The position numbers and the translations under genes were made by a program. From positions 1 through 35,099 of the forward strand of contig SVLE01000013.1 in assembly GCA_015068065.1 (NCBI GenBank): a stretch of DNA of 35,099 bases, written 5' to 3'. Below are positions 6,822 to 13,885 of this stretch, piece after piece. The DNA comes from Oscillospiraceae bacterium (GTDB taxonomy: Bacteria > Bacillota > Clostridia > Oscillospirales > Oscillospiraceae). Numbering within the stretch: position 1 is the first letter of the stretch; every line of letters begins with the position of its first letter. The notes under the pieces were generated by a model. That model made no database searches, had not been told where the DNA came from, and saw only the letters and a list, made by a program, of their open reading frames with translations.

Positions 6822-7096
6822 TAGCCTGAGCAATATAATCCAAACCCGCTCTGCGGGGTGGATTTTCGCGCCAGACTTCATTTCATTCTTTGCCGGGCGC
6901 AGAGCCCGGCTACATCATTCAATTTTGCCTGACACAAAAATACGCTCCCGCAGAGTCAAAGATTTCTGAGCGTGTATAGGAATACAGTGCAAGGCGCCGA
7001 CTTGCAGGTGGGCTTTCCGCCCATCAAAAGACGGCAACGAAGCAATGCCGATGTATACACGTTCAGAAACGGGCTCGGATTATGTTGCTCAGGCTA
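6822..7096 (+). repeat. 275-nt nested inverted-repeat element before purE (structured RNA or MITE-like)
   Basis: Arms of 27 bases at 6822-6848 and 7070-7096 are inverted copies differing at three positions. Inside, CTCTGCGGG (6849-6857) pairs perfectly with 6947-6955, and TTTCTGAGCGTGTATA (6963-6978) pairs with 7054-7069. Together they describe a three-way junction in which the helices abut. Smaller hairpins lie within: GCCGGGC/GCCCGGC at 6892-6910, TGCAAG/CTTGCA at 6988-7006, and GTGGGC/GCCCAT just after. The right arm ends 1 nt before the purE ribosome binding site. The left arm contains TATAAT at 6834-6839 without a good -35. No clear target-site duplication flanks the arms. Confidence 0.65.
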
Positions 7097-7108
7097 TGGA
7101 GGTATCAT

Positions 7109-7606
7109 ATGAGCAAGAAAGTCGCCGTCATCATGGGCTCCGATTCCGATTGGCCCGTTGTCAAGGGTGCCTGCACCCAGCTGGAGGAATTCGGCATCCC
7201 CTACGAGGCCCACATTCTCAGCGCCCACCGCACCCCCGCCGCCGCCGCGGACTTTGCCAAAAACGCCCGTTCCAACGGCTTCGGTGTGCTTATCTGTGCC
7301 GCCGGCATGGCCGCTCATCTGGCCGGTGCCTTTGCCGGCAATTCCACCCTGCCCGTTATCGGTATCCCCATGAAGGGCGGTGCCGTGGACGGACTGGACG
7401 CCCTTCTGGCCACTGTTCAGATGCCCAGCGGCATTCCCGTGGCCACCGTGGCTATCAACGGTGCCAAGAACGCCGCCGTACTGGCCGCTCAGATGCTGGC
7501 CATCACCGATGACACCCTGGCCGCCAAGTTGGACGCCGCCCGTGAAAAGATGGCTGCCCAGATTGCGGAAAAGGAAGCCAAGCTTCAGGCCGAACTAAAC
7601 GCTTAA
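7109..7606 (+). CDS. purE: N5-carboxyaminoimidazole ribonucleotide mutase PurE
   Basis: PurE forms CAIR, the carboxylated intermediate of purine synthesis; class I enzymes use N5-CAIR made by PurK. The 165-residue protein begins with the typical [15 protein letters not shown] motif. The [14 protein letters not shown] segment carries the catalytic histidine. Later come [17 protein letters not shown] and [19 protein letters not shown], which build the active site. GGAGGT at 7098-7103 fixes the ATG at 7109. It is the first structural gene of the purine operon, directly after the 275-nt inverted repeat. No purK is in the window, so the enzyme supplying N5-CAIR must be encoded elsewhere. Confidence 0.96.
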   Translation: MSKKVAVIMGSDSDWPVVKGACTQLEEFGIPYEAHILSAHRTPAAAADFAKNARSNGFGVLICAAGMAAHLAGAFAGNSTLPVIGIPMKGGAVDGLDALLATVQMPSGIPVATVAINGAKNAAVLAAQMLAITDDTLAAKLDAAREKMAAQIAEKEAKLQAELNA

Positions 7607-7652
7607 CTCATATTCAAAATCACCTTTATATACTATCTGGGAGGAATTTATC

Positions 7653-8339
7653 ATGGAAAACAAGCTGCTTTACACCGGCAAGACCAAGAACGTCTATGCT
7701 CTGCCTAACGGCAACTGCCTGCTCAAGTTCAAGGATGACTGCACCGGCAAGGACGGTGTGTTTGATCCCGGGGAGAACTCCGTCGGTCTGACCATCGAGG
7801 GTGTGGGCGACGTGAACCTGCGTATGTCCATCTACTTCTTCGAGAAGATCAACGCTGCCGGCATCAAGACCCACTACGTCAGCGCAGATCTGACCAACAC
7901 CACCATGGAGGTCCTGCCCGCCAAGGTCTTTGGCAAGGGTCTGGAAGTCATCTGCCGCAACAAGGCCGTTGGTTCCTTCATCCGCCGCTACGGTGACCTG
8001 ATCGAGTCCGGCGCCGATCTGCCCTCCTACGTTGAAACCACCCTGAAGGACGACGAGAAGGGCGATCCCCTGATCACCAAGGACGCTCTGGTAGCCATCG
8101 GCGTGATGACCGACGAGCAGTACGAGGATCTGAAGGACATGACCCAGAAGATCACCAAGATTGTGGCTGACGATCTGGCCGAGAAGGGCATGGAACTGTA
8201 CGACATCAAGTTCGAGTTCGGCTATGCCCCCGACGGCAAGGTCATGCTCATCGACGAGGTTGCCTCCGGCAATATGCGCGTGTACAAGAACGGCGAGTAT
8301 ATCGACCCCATGACCCTGAACAAGCTGTTCTTCGCCTGA
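7653..8339 (+). CDS. purC: SAICAR synthetase PurC
   Basis: Phosphoribosylaminoimidazole-succinocarboxamide synthase joins aspartate to CAIR using ATP. The product is 228 residues, near the compact bacterial length. Family marks include [13 protein letters not shown] at the start (ATP-site glycine/lysine loop), [18 protein letters not shown], and [22 protein letters not shown] with the metal-binding acidic residues. GGGAGGA at 7639-7645 lies 7 nt before the ATG. The 46-nt gap to purE fits cotranscription. A GC-rich hairpin lies between it and purF. Confidence 0.96.
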   Translation: MENKLLYTGKTKNVYALPNGNCLLKFKDDCTGKDGVFDPGENSVGLTIEGVGDVNLRMSIYFFEKINAAGIKTHYVSADLTNTTMEVLPAKVFGKGLEVICRNKAVGSFIRRYGDLIESGADLPSYVETTLKDDEKGDPLITKDALVAIGVMTDEQYEDLKDMTQKITKIVADDLAEKGMELYDIKFEFGYAPDGKVMLIDEVASGNMRVYKNGEYIDPMTLNKLFFA

Positions 8340-8360
8340 TCCCATTTCCATTACACTTGT

Positions 8361-8394
8361 CCGGCACCGGGGGGAGTTTTCCCTCCGGCGCCGG
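8361..8394 (+). repeat. GC-rich hairpin between purC and purF
   Basis: CCGGCACCGGGGGGA (8361-8375) pairs with 8380-8394, with one A-C mismatch and one G-U pair. The sequence after it, TACTGTATTTTCTG, has only a weak T-run. It may dampen transcription, protect the upstream message end, or be a degenerate terminator. Confidence 0.55.
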
Positions 8395-8428
8395 TACTGT
8401 ATTTTCTGAGCTTTTAGGAGGACCCCTT

Positions 8429-9853
8429 ATGGGCGGTTTTTTTGGGGCCATCGCCAAGCACGATGTAACCCTTGATATCTTCTTCGGAGTGGACTATCAC
8501 TCCCATCTGGGCACCCGTCGTGGCGGCATGATCGTCTACGACGAGGAGCACGGCTTCCACCGTCAGATCCACAACATCGAAAACACCCCCTTCCGCACCA
8601 AATTTGAAAAGGATCTGCCCGAATTCCGGGGTTGCAGCGGCATCGGCTGCATCAGCGATACCGACCCCCAGCCCCTGTTGGTGCGCTCCCACCTGGGCCT
8701 GTATGCCATCTCTACCGTGGGCATCATCAACAATGCCGAGGAGTTGGTTCAGAAGTATTTCTCCGACCACGGCCACCAGTTCATGGCCATGAGTTCCGGC
8801 AAGGTCAACGCCACTGAGTTGATCGCCGCACTCATCAACCAGAAGGAAAACCTGGTGGACGGCATCCTGCATGCACAGGACGAGATCAAGGGTTCGGCCA
8901 CCATCCTTATCCTTACCCCCGAGTGCATCATCGCGGCCCGGGACAAGGTAGGCCGTCTGCCCGTACTCATCGGTCAGAGTGAGGACGGTTGTTGCGTCTC
9001 CTTCGAGTCCTTTGCCTACCACAAGTTGGGCTATGAAGACGCTTACGAGCTCGGCCCCCGCGAGATCGTCAAGCTCACCGCCGACGGCTTTGAGCAGCTC
9101 TCCCCTCCCGGCGAGGAGATGAAGATCTGCGCCTTCCTGTGGACCTACTACGGCTACCCCAACTCCAATTATGAGGGCCGGAATGTAGAGATCATGCGTT
9201 ATAAAAACGGCGAGATCATGGCCCGGGCTGACCGGGAACGCGGTGTGGCGCAGGACGTGGACTATGTAGCCGGTGTCCCAGACTCCGGCATTCCCCACGC
9301 CATCGGCTACGCCAACGAGAGCCATGCCCCCTTCGCCCGTCCTTTCGTCAAGTACACCCCCACCTGGTCCCGCTCCTTCACCCCCACCAACCAGAAGGTG
9401 CGCAGTCAGGTAGCCAAGATGAAGCAGAATCCCGTCCCCGAGCTCATCCAGGGCAAAAAGCTGCTGTTCGTGGACGACTCCATCGTTCGCGGTACCCAGC
9501 TGAAAGAGACGGTTGAATTCCTCTACGAGTCGGGCGCTAAGGAAGTCCATATGCGCTCGGCCTGCCCCCCCATCATGTACGGCTGCAAGTACCTGAACTT
9601 CTCCAGCAGCAAGTCCGAGATGGAATTGCTCACCCGCACCACCGTGCAGGAGCTGGAGGGTGACGAGGGCCAGAAGCATTTGGCCGAGTATGCCGATGCC
9701 CGCACCGAGCGTGGCCAGTGCATGCTCAAGACCATCTGCGAGAAGTTCGGCTTCGACTCGCTGGGCTACCAGTCGCTGGACGGCGTACTGGAGGCCATCG
9801 GCCTTGACCGGGATAAGGTATGTACTTATTGCTGGTCCGGCGAAGAATGCTAA
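8429..9853 (+). CDS. purF: PurF-like amidophosphoribosyltransferase lacking the N-terminal catalytic cysteine
   Basis: PurF makes phosphoribosylamine from PRPP, normally with ammonia from glutamine. The 474-residue protein keeps the phosphoribosyltransferase core: LLFVDDSIVRGTQ (about 344-356) is the PRPP-binding motif. The CTYCWSGEEC end, with RSACPPIMYGC further up, suggests the Fe-S cysteines seen in the Bacillus type. The glutaminase domain is changed: it begins MGGFFGAIAK where the family has MCG with the nucleophile Cys, and GIGCISDTDPQPLLV replaces the usual GIGHxRYxT. AGGAGG at 8416-8421 fixes the ATG, so the cysteine is not lost to a wrong start. Related MGGFFG-type proteins occur in other anaerobes, to my recollection. 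Confidence 0.9.
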   Translation: MGGFFGAIAKHDVTLDIFFGVDYHSHLGTRRGGMIVYDEEHGFHRQIHNIENTPFRTKFEKDLPEFRGCSGIGCISDTDPQPLLVRSHLGLYAISTVGIINNAEELVQKYFSDHGHQFMAMSSGKVNATELIAALINQKENLVDGILHAQDEIKGSATILILTPECIIAARDKVGRLPVLIGQSEDGCCVSFESFAYHKLGYEDAYELGPREIVKLTADGFEQLSPPGEEMKICAFLWTYYGYPNSNYEGRNVEIMRYKNGEIMARADRERGVAQDVDYVAGVPDSGIPHAIGYANESHAPFARPFVKYTPTWSRSFTPTNQKVRSQVAKMKQNPVPELIQGKKLLFVDDSIVRGTQLKETVEFLYESGAKEVHMRSACPPIMYGCKYLNFSSSKSEMELLTRTTVQELEGDEGQKHLAEYADARTERGQCMLKTICEKFGFDSLGYQSLDGVLEAIGLDRDKVCTYCWSGEEC

Positions 9854-9871
9854 GCAAAGCGTCCGAGCCGT

Positions 9872-9970
9872 TGTGAGTAGCGCGGATGGACCGAAGCAAG
9901 GAATACAAACCAAGCAAACAACGTTTGCTGTTTGTGTTCCGAGTCGCAGGGAAGCCGCGCGTCGCGAACA
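9872..9970 (+). repeat. palindromic intergenic element between purF and purM
   Basis: A core hairpin pairs AGCAAAC (9913-9919) with GTTTGCT (9923-9929) and 9900-9910 with 9930-9940, with one wobble and a 2-nt bulge. Outer arms continue imperfectly, for example GCGCGG at 9880-9885 with CCGCGC at 9955-9960. No T-run follows, so it is not a standard terminator. It fills most of the 170-nt gap between the two genes. Confidence 0.6.
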
Positions 9971-10023
9971 GGCGAGGCGTGATATCAAAAACAACACTAC
10001 CTTCTAAAAAGGAGCTGCTGAAT

Positions 10024-11076
10024 ATGGATCACAAGAATTCTCAGTCCGCCAGCTACGCCGCCGCCGGTGTGGACATCGTGGCCGGCTACCGTGCCGTGGA
10101 GCTGATGAAGAAGCACGTGGCCCGCACCCGCAATAAGGGCTGTCTGGACGACGTGGGCGGCTTTGGCGGCTGCTTCGGCCTGCCCATCGCCGGCATGGAT
10201 GAGCCCGTTCTGGTCTCCGGCACTGATGGCTGCGGCACCAAGGTGAAGCTGGCTATCCTCATGGACAAGCATGACACCATCGGCATCGATGCCGTGGCCA
10301 TGTGCGTCAATGATATCATCTGCGTGGGCGCCAAGCCCCTGTTCTTCCTGGACTACATCGCCTGCGGCAAGAACATCCCCGAGAAGATCGCCGAGATCGT
10401 CTCCGGCGTGGCCGAGGGCTGCGTCCAGTCCGGTGCCGCCCTCATCGGTGGCGAGACCGCCGAGCATCCCGGCATGATGCCCGTGGAGGACTACGACCTG
10501 GCCGGCTTCGCCGTGGGTATCGTAGATAAGAAGAAGATCATCGACAACACCCGCATGGCCGAGGGCGACGTAGTCATCGCTCTGCCCTCCACCGGTATCC
10601 ACTCCAACGGTTTTTCCCTGTGCCGTAAGGTGTTCGACATCGACAACAACAATCCCGAGCTGTACGTTCCCCGCAAGGAACTGGGCGGCAAGACCATTGC
10701 CGAGGCGCTGCTGGTCCCCACCAAGATCTACGTCAAGCCCGTTCTGGCTCTGCTGGAAAAGGTGGATGTGAAGGGCATCAGCCACATCACCGGTGGCGGC
10801 TTCTACGAGAACATTCCCCGCTCCATCCCTGACGGCCTGTGCGCCAAAATCGACAAGAGCGCCGTCAAGGTTCTGCCCATCTTCGATCTGATCGCCAAGT
10901 GGGGCAACATCCCCGAGCGCGACATGTACAACACTTATAACATGGGTGTTGGCATGACCGTGGTGGTTCCTGCGGCTGATGCCGACACCGCGCTGACCCT
11001 GCTGAAGGACAACGGCATCGACGCCTATGTTCTGGGCACCATCATCAAGGGCGAGGAAAAGGTGATCCTCGAATGA
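10024..11076 (+). CDS. purM: phosphoribosylformylglycinamidine cyclo-ligase PurM
   Basis: PurM closes the imidazole ring of AIR from FGAM with ATP. The 350-residue protein shows the AIR-synthetase fold: [17 protein letters not shown], then [17 protein letters not shown] (substrate phosphate loop), [35 protein letters not shown], and [15 protein letters not shown]. The ATG at 10024 has AAGGAG at 10009-10014; longer upstream frames run through the palindromic element and are not credible. Its stop overlaps the purN start (ATGA), which implies translational coupling. Confidence 0.96.
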   Translation: MDHKNSQSASYAAAGVDIVAGYRAVELMKKHVARTRNKGCLDDVGGFGGCFGLPIAGMDEPVLVSGTDGCGTKVKLAILMDKHDTIGIDAVAMCVNDIICVGAKPLFFLDYIACGKNIPEKIAEIVSGVAEGCVQSGAALIGGETAEHPGMMPVEDYDLAGFAVGIVDKKKIIDNTRMAEGDVVIALPSTGIHSNGFSLCRKVFDIDNNNPELYVPRKELGGKTIAEALLVPTKIYVKPVLALLEKVDVKGISHITGGGFYENIPRSIPDGLCAKIDKSAVKVLPIFDLIAKWGNIPERDMYNTYNMGVGMTVVVPAADADTALTLLKDNGIDAYVLGTIIKGEEKVILE

Positions 11077-11699
11077 AGAAGATCGCCGTACTCGTCTCCG
11101 GCGGCGGTACCAACCTGCAGGCCCTGATCGACGCTCAGGGCCGTGGCGAGATCGTGGGTGGCGAAATCGCCGCTGTCATCTCCTCCGCTCCTGGTGCCTT
11201 TGCGCTGGAACGGGCCGCCAACGCCGGTATTCCCGGCTATGTGATCGCCCGGAAGGAGTTCCCCTCCAATCAGGCCATGACACTGGCTCTGGTGGAAAAA
11301 CTGCGGGAGCTGAACATCGACCTTGTGGTGCTGGCCGGCTTCATGGTCATCCTCACCGAAGAGATGGTCAAGGCTTTTCCCAACGCCATCATCAACGTCC
11401 ACCCCGCTCTGATTCCCTCCTTCGCCGGCCCCGGCTGTTTCGGCCTGCACGTGCACGAAAAGGCGCTGGAATACGGCGTTAAGCTGTCCGGTGCCACAGT
11501 GCACTTCGTCAGCGAGGAGTGCGACGGCGGCCCCATCATCAGCCAGAAGTCGGTGGAGGTGCTCCCTGATGACATCCCCGAGGTACTTCAGCGACGCATC
11601 ATGGAGCAGGCGGAGTGGAAGCTGCTGCCCCAGGCCGTGTCTCTGTTCTGCCAGGACCGTCTGAAGGTAGAAGGCCGTACCGTCCGTATTCTGGACTGA
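11073..11699 (+). CDS. purN: phosphoribosylglycinamide formyltransferase PurN
   Basis: PurN transfers a formyl group from 10-formyl-tetrahydrofolate to GAR. The 208-residue protein has the N-terminal [19 protein letters not shown] phosphate loop, [22 protein letters not shown] with the catalytic histidine, and [15 protein letters not shown] with the catalytic aspartate. The ATGA overlap with purM (11073-11076) suggests coupled translation. It is followed by a ZTP riboswitch that makes expression of the next two genes conditional, so read-through from purN into them is probably controlled. Confidence 0.95.
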   Translation: MKKIAVLVSGGGTNLQALIDAQGRGEIVGGEIAAVISSAPGAFALERAANAGIPGYVIARKEFPSNQAMTLALVEKLRELNIDLVVLAGFMVILTEEMVKAFPNAIINVHPALIPSFAGPGCFGLHVHEKALEYGVKLSGATVHFVSEECDGGPIISQKSVEVLPDDIPEVLQRRIMEQAEWKLLPQAVSLFCQDRLKVEGRTVRILD

Positions 11700-11721
11700 C
11701 CCCGCGCCCTTGTAAATCAAA

Positions 11722-11829
11722 TCATGCGGTATGACTGACGGAAGTGGAATTAACCACAGGGAGTACCGTATTGAGAACTGCCGACCGTCTGGGCGCACCG
11801 TACCTTTGAGTATCGGTGCGCCTTCTTTT
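11722..11829 (+). promoter_or_regulatory. ZTP riboswitch (pfl motif) with terminator
   Basis: The aptamer matches the pfl/ZTP class. P1 pairs GCGGTA (11726-11731) with TACCGT (11764-11769). A short helix GTGG/CCAC (11744-11747 with 11754-11757) is followed by the conserved AGGGAG, and the 3' domain is GCCGACCGTCTGGGC (11780-11794), the class hallmark. A terminator, GGCGCACCG (11792-11800) with CGGTGCGCC (11814-11822) then TTCTTTT, shares the GGGC of the aptamer's last helix. Ligand binding should therefore block termination. ZTP and ZMP build up when 10-formyl-folate is short, and the genes downstream use exactly that substrate chain. Confidence 0.92.
11792..11829 (+). terminator. riboswitch-controlled terminator
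   Basis: A 9-bp GC-rich stem extended by TAC/GTA, followed by TTCTTTT. It overlaps the 3' end of the ZTP aptamer, the usual ON-switch layout. Confidence 0.88.
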
Positions 11830-11849
11830 AACTGAAAGGAGAAACGATT

Positions 11850-12557
11850 ATGCAGCTTTTGGACTTCAACAATATCCTCGCAAATCATGCCTATCCCGGC
11901 CGCGGCATCATGCTTGGCCGCTCCGCCGACAACAAAAAGGCGGTCATCGCCTACTTCATCATGGGCCGCAGCGAGAACAGCCGCAACCGCATCTTTGAGA
12001 CCACCGAGGACGGCATCCGCACCAAGGCCTTCGACGAGTCCAAGATGGTGGATCCCTCCCTCATCATCTACCATCCCGTGCGCGTGGTGGGCGACGCCAC
12101 CGTGGTCACCAACGGTGACCAGACCGACACCATCCGCGACTTCCTGCTGGAGGGCAAGAGCTATATCGAGGCTCTGCGCACCCGTTGCTACGAGCCCGAT
12201 CCCCCCAACTACACCCCCCGCATTTCCGGCGTGGTGAACATGGACGGCTCCTACTGCCTGTCCATCCTCAAGTCCGCCGATGCAAACCCCGACTGCAACC
12301 ACCGCTTCTTCTATGAGTACGACGCTCCCGTGGCCGGCACCGGTCACTTCATCCACACCTATCAGGAGAATCTGGACCCCCTGCCCTCCTTCGAGGGTGA
12401 GCCCCGCAAGGTGGCCCTCACCGCTCCCGATGCCGCTACTCTGGCTCAGGAACTGTGGGCCAACCTGAATGCGGACAACAAGGTTTCCCTGTATGTGGAA
12501 TATATTGACCTTGCCGATGGCAAGCGCGACAGCGTGATCATCAACAAGCACAACTGA
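11850..12557 (+). CDS. purO: IMP cyclohydrolase, PurO-like
   Basis: A 235-residue protein of the IMP_cyclohyd family, first known from archaeal PurO, which closes FAICAR to IMP, the last step of the pathway. The N-terminus has YPGRGIMLGRSADNKKAVIA followed by YFIMGRSENSRNRIF, typical of the family. Later segments include HPVRVVGDATVVTNGDQTDT and FFYEYDAPVAGTGHFIHTY. AAAGGAG at 11835-11841 lies 8 nt before the ATG. It sits between the ZTP riboswitch and the AICAR transformylase gene, 13 nt apart, so the pair should be made together. The symbol follows the archaeal enzyme; activity is inferred from family and context. Confidence 0.85.
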   Translation: MQLLDFNNILANHAYPGRGIMLGRSADNKKAVIAYFIMGRSENSRNRIFETTEDGIRTKAFDESKMVDPSLIIYHPVRVVGDATVVTNGDQTDTIRDFLLEGKSYIEALRTRCYEPDPPNYTPRISGVVNMDGSYCLSILKSADANPDCNHRFFYEYDAPVAGTGHFIHTYQENLDPLPSFEGEPRKVALTAPDAATLAQELWANLNADNKVSLYVEYIDLADGKRDSVIINKHN

Positions 12558-12570
12558 GGAGGATATAGAT

Positions 12571-13743
12571 ATGACCGAACTGGAACTGAAATACGGTTGT
12601 AACCCCAACCAGAAGCCTGCCCGGCTGTACATGACCGAGGGCGAACTGCCCATCACCGTTCTCAACGGCAAGCCCGGCTACATCAACTTCATGGACGCGC
12701 TCAACTCCTGGCAACTGGTCAAGGCACTGAAGAAGTCCACCGGCCTGCCCGCCGCCGCCTCCTTCAAGCACGTGTCCCCCGCCGGTGCCGCTCTGGGTAA
12801 ACCCCTGACCGATGTGGAGCGCAAGATCTACTTCGCCCCCGAGGGTGACCTGTCCCCCATCGCATGCGCCTATATCCGCGCCCGCGGCGCTGACCGTCTG
12901 TGCTCCTTCGGCGACTGGGCCGCGCTGTCCGACACCTGCGATGCGGACACCGCCCGCTATCTGGCCGCCGAGGTGTCCGACGGTGTCATTGCCCCCGGCT
13001 ACACCGATGAGGCGCTGGAGATCCTGAAGACCAAGCGCAAGGGCGGCTACAATGTGGTGCAGATCGACCCCGATTACGAGCCCGATCCCGCCGAGCGCCG
13101 CAACATCTACGGCATTTGGTTTGAGCAGGGCTACAATGACCTGACCATTGACGAGAAGATGCTGGAGAATATCGTCACCGCCAACAAGGAACTGTCTCAG
13201 GACGCCAAGAACGACATGATCCTGTCCCTCATCACCCTGAAGTACACCCAGTCCAACTCCGTGTGCTATGTGAAGGACGGCATGACCATCGGCGTGGGCG
13301 CCGGCCAGCAGAGCCGCATCCACTGCACCCGTCTGGCAGGCAATAAGGCAGACATCTGGTGGCTGCGTCAGCATCCCAAGGTGCTTGGTCTGCAGTTTGT
13401 GGACAACATCCGCCGTCCCGACCGCGACAACGCCATCGACATCTACATCTCTGACGAGCACGATGATGTGCTGGCCGAGGGCGTGTGGCAGAACACCTTC
13501 AAGGTCAAGCCCGAAGTCCTCACCGAGTCCGAGAAGAAAGAGTGGATCGCCAAGATGAGCGGCGTGACCGTTGGCTCCGACGCGTTCTTCCCCTTTGGTG
13601 ACAACGTGGAGCGTGCCCGTAAGTCCGGCGTGCAGTACATCGCCCAGCCCGGCGGCTCCATCCGTGACGATCAGGTCATCGCCACCGCCGACAAGTACGG
13701 TATGGTTATGGCCTTCACGGGAATTAGACTCTTCCACCATTAA
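12571..13743 (+). CDS. purH: stand-alone AICAR transformylase (PurH C-terminal domain equivalent)
   Basis: A 390-residue protein that should formylate AICAR with 10-formyl-tetrahydrofolate. It corresponds only to the AICARFT domain of PurH; the MGS-like IMP cyclohydrolase domain is absent. It opens with LKYGCNPNQKPARLYM, then GKPGYINFMDALNSWQLVKAL. SFKHVSPAGAALGK holds the family's catalytic Lys-His pair at 66-67. Further on are GVGAGQQSRIHCTRLAG, SDAFFPFGDNVERARKSGV, QPGGSIRDDQVI and the C-terminal GIRLFHH. AGGAGG at 12557-12562 overlaps the purO-like stop. Cyclohydrolase activity is supplied by the upstream gene. Confidence 0.92.
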   Translation: MTELELKYGCNPNQKPARLYMTEGELPITVLNGKPGYINFMDALNSWQLVKALKKSTGLPAAASFKHVSPAGAALGKPLTDVERKIYFAPEGDLSPIACAYIRARGADRLCSFGDWAALSDTCDADTARYLAAEVSDGVIAPGYTDEALEILKTKRKGGYNVVQIDPDYEPDPAERRNIYGIWFEQGYNDLTIDEKMLENIVTANKELSQDAKNDMILSLITLKYTQSNSVCYVKDGMTIGVGAGQQSRIHCTRLAGNKADIWWLRQHPKVLGLQFVDNIRRPDRDNAIDIYISDEHDDVLAEGVWQNTFKVKPEVLTESEKKEWIAKMSGVTVGSDAFFPFGDNVERARKSGVQYIAQPGGSIRDDQVIATADKYGMVMAFTGIRLFHH

Positions 13744-13767
13744 GTCGTTGCAAACTTCGTATCATTC

Positions 13768-13789
13768 GCGTCCGGACAAGTCCGAACGC
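13768..13789 (+). repeat. small palindrome between the AICAR transformylase and purD genes
   Basis: GCGTCCGGAC (13768-13777) faces GTCCGAACGC (13780-13789), giving a stem of 9 bp with one wobble and a CAAG loop. It lies in the 142-nt gap before purD, next to a second hairpin at 13815-13849. Confidence 0.55.
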
Positions 13790-13814
13790 TCATTCACTTC
13801 GTTGCTCCTCCTCT

Positions 13815-13849
13815 CCAAACCAAACCCACTTCGTTGGGCTTTGGTTTGG
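13815..13849 (+). repeat. second hairpin before purD
   Basis: CCAAACCAAA (13815-13824) pairs with TTTGGTTTGG (13840-13849), and CCCA (13825-13828) with TGGG (13835-13838), with one bulged C and a CTTCGT loop. TTTACGGGGGAGG follows, not a T-run, so it is not a normal terminator. Confidence 0.6.
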
Positions 13850-13885
13850 TTTACGGGGGAGGGATAAAGGTAAGGAGATTATAAA

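Noticed and set aside
6822-7096. Purine riboswitch, T-box or 6S RNA before purE
   Set aside because: I see no purine-aptamer core, no T-box GGTGGTACC-type sequence, and the branched pairing is unlike the single rod with central bubble of 6S RNA. A covariance search would settle it.
8414-9997. Minus-strand frame of 527 codons opposite purF, and similar ones opposite purM, the AICAR transformylase and purD genes
   Set aside because: All mirror strongly conserved genes in GC-rich codons; none has a recognisable domain or ribosome binding site.
9886-10023. Longer purM start at 9886
   Set aside because: The extension translates the palindromic element, and a good ribosome binding site sits before the ATG at 10024.
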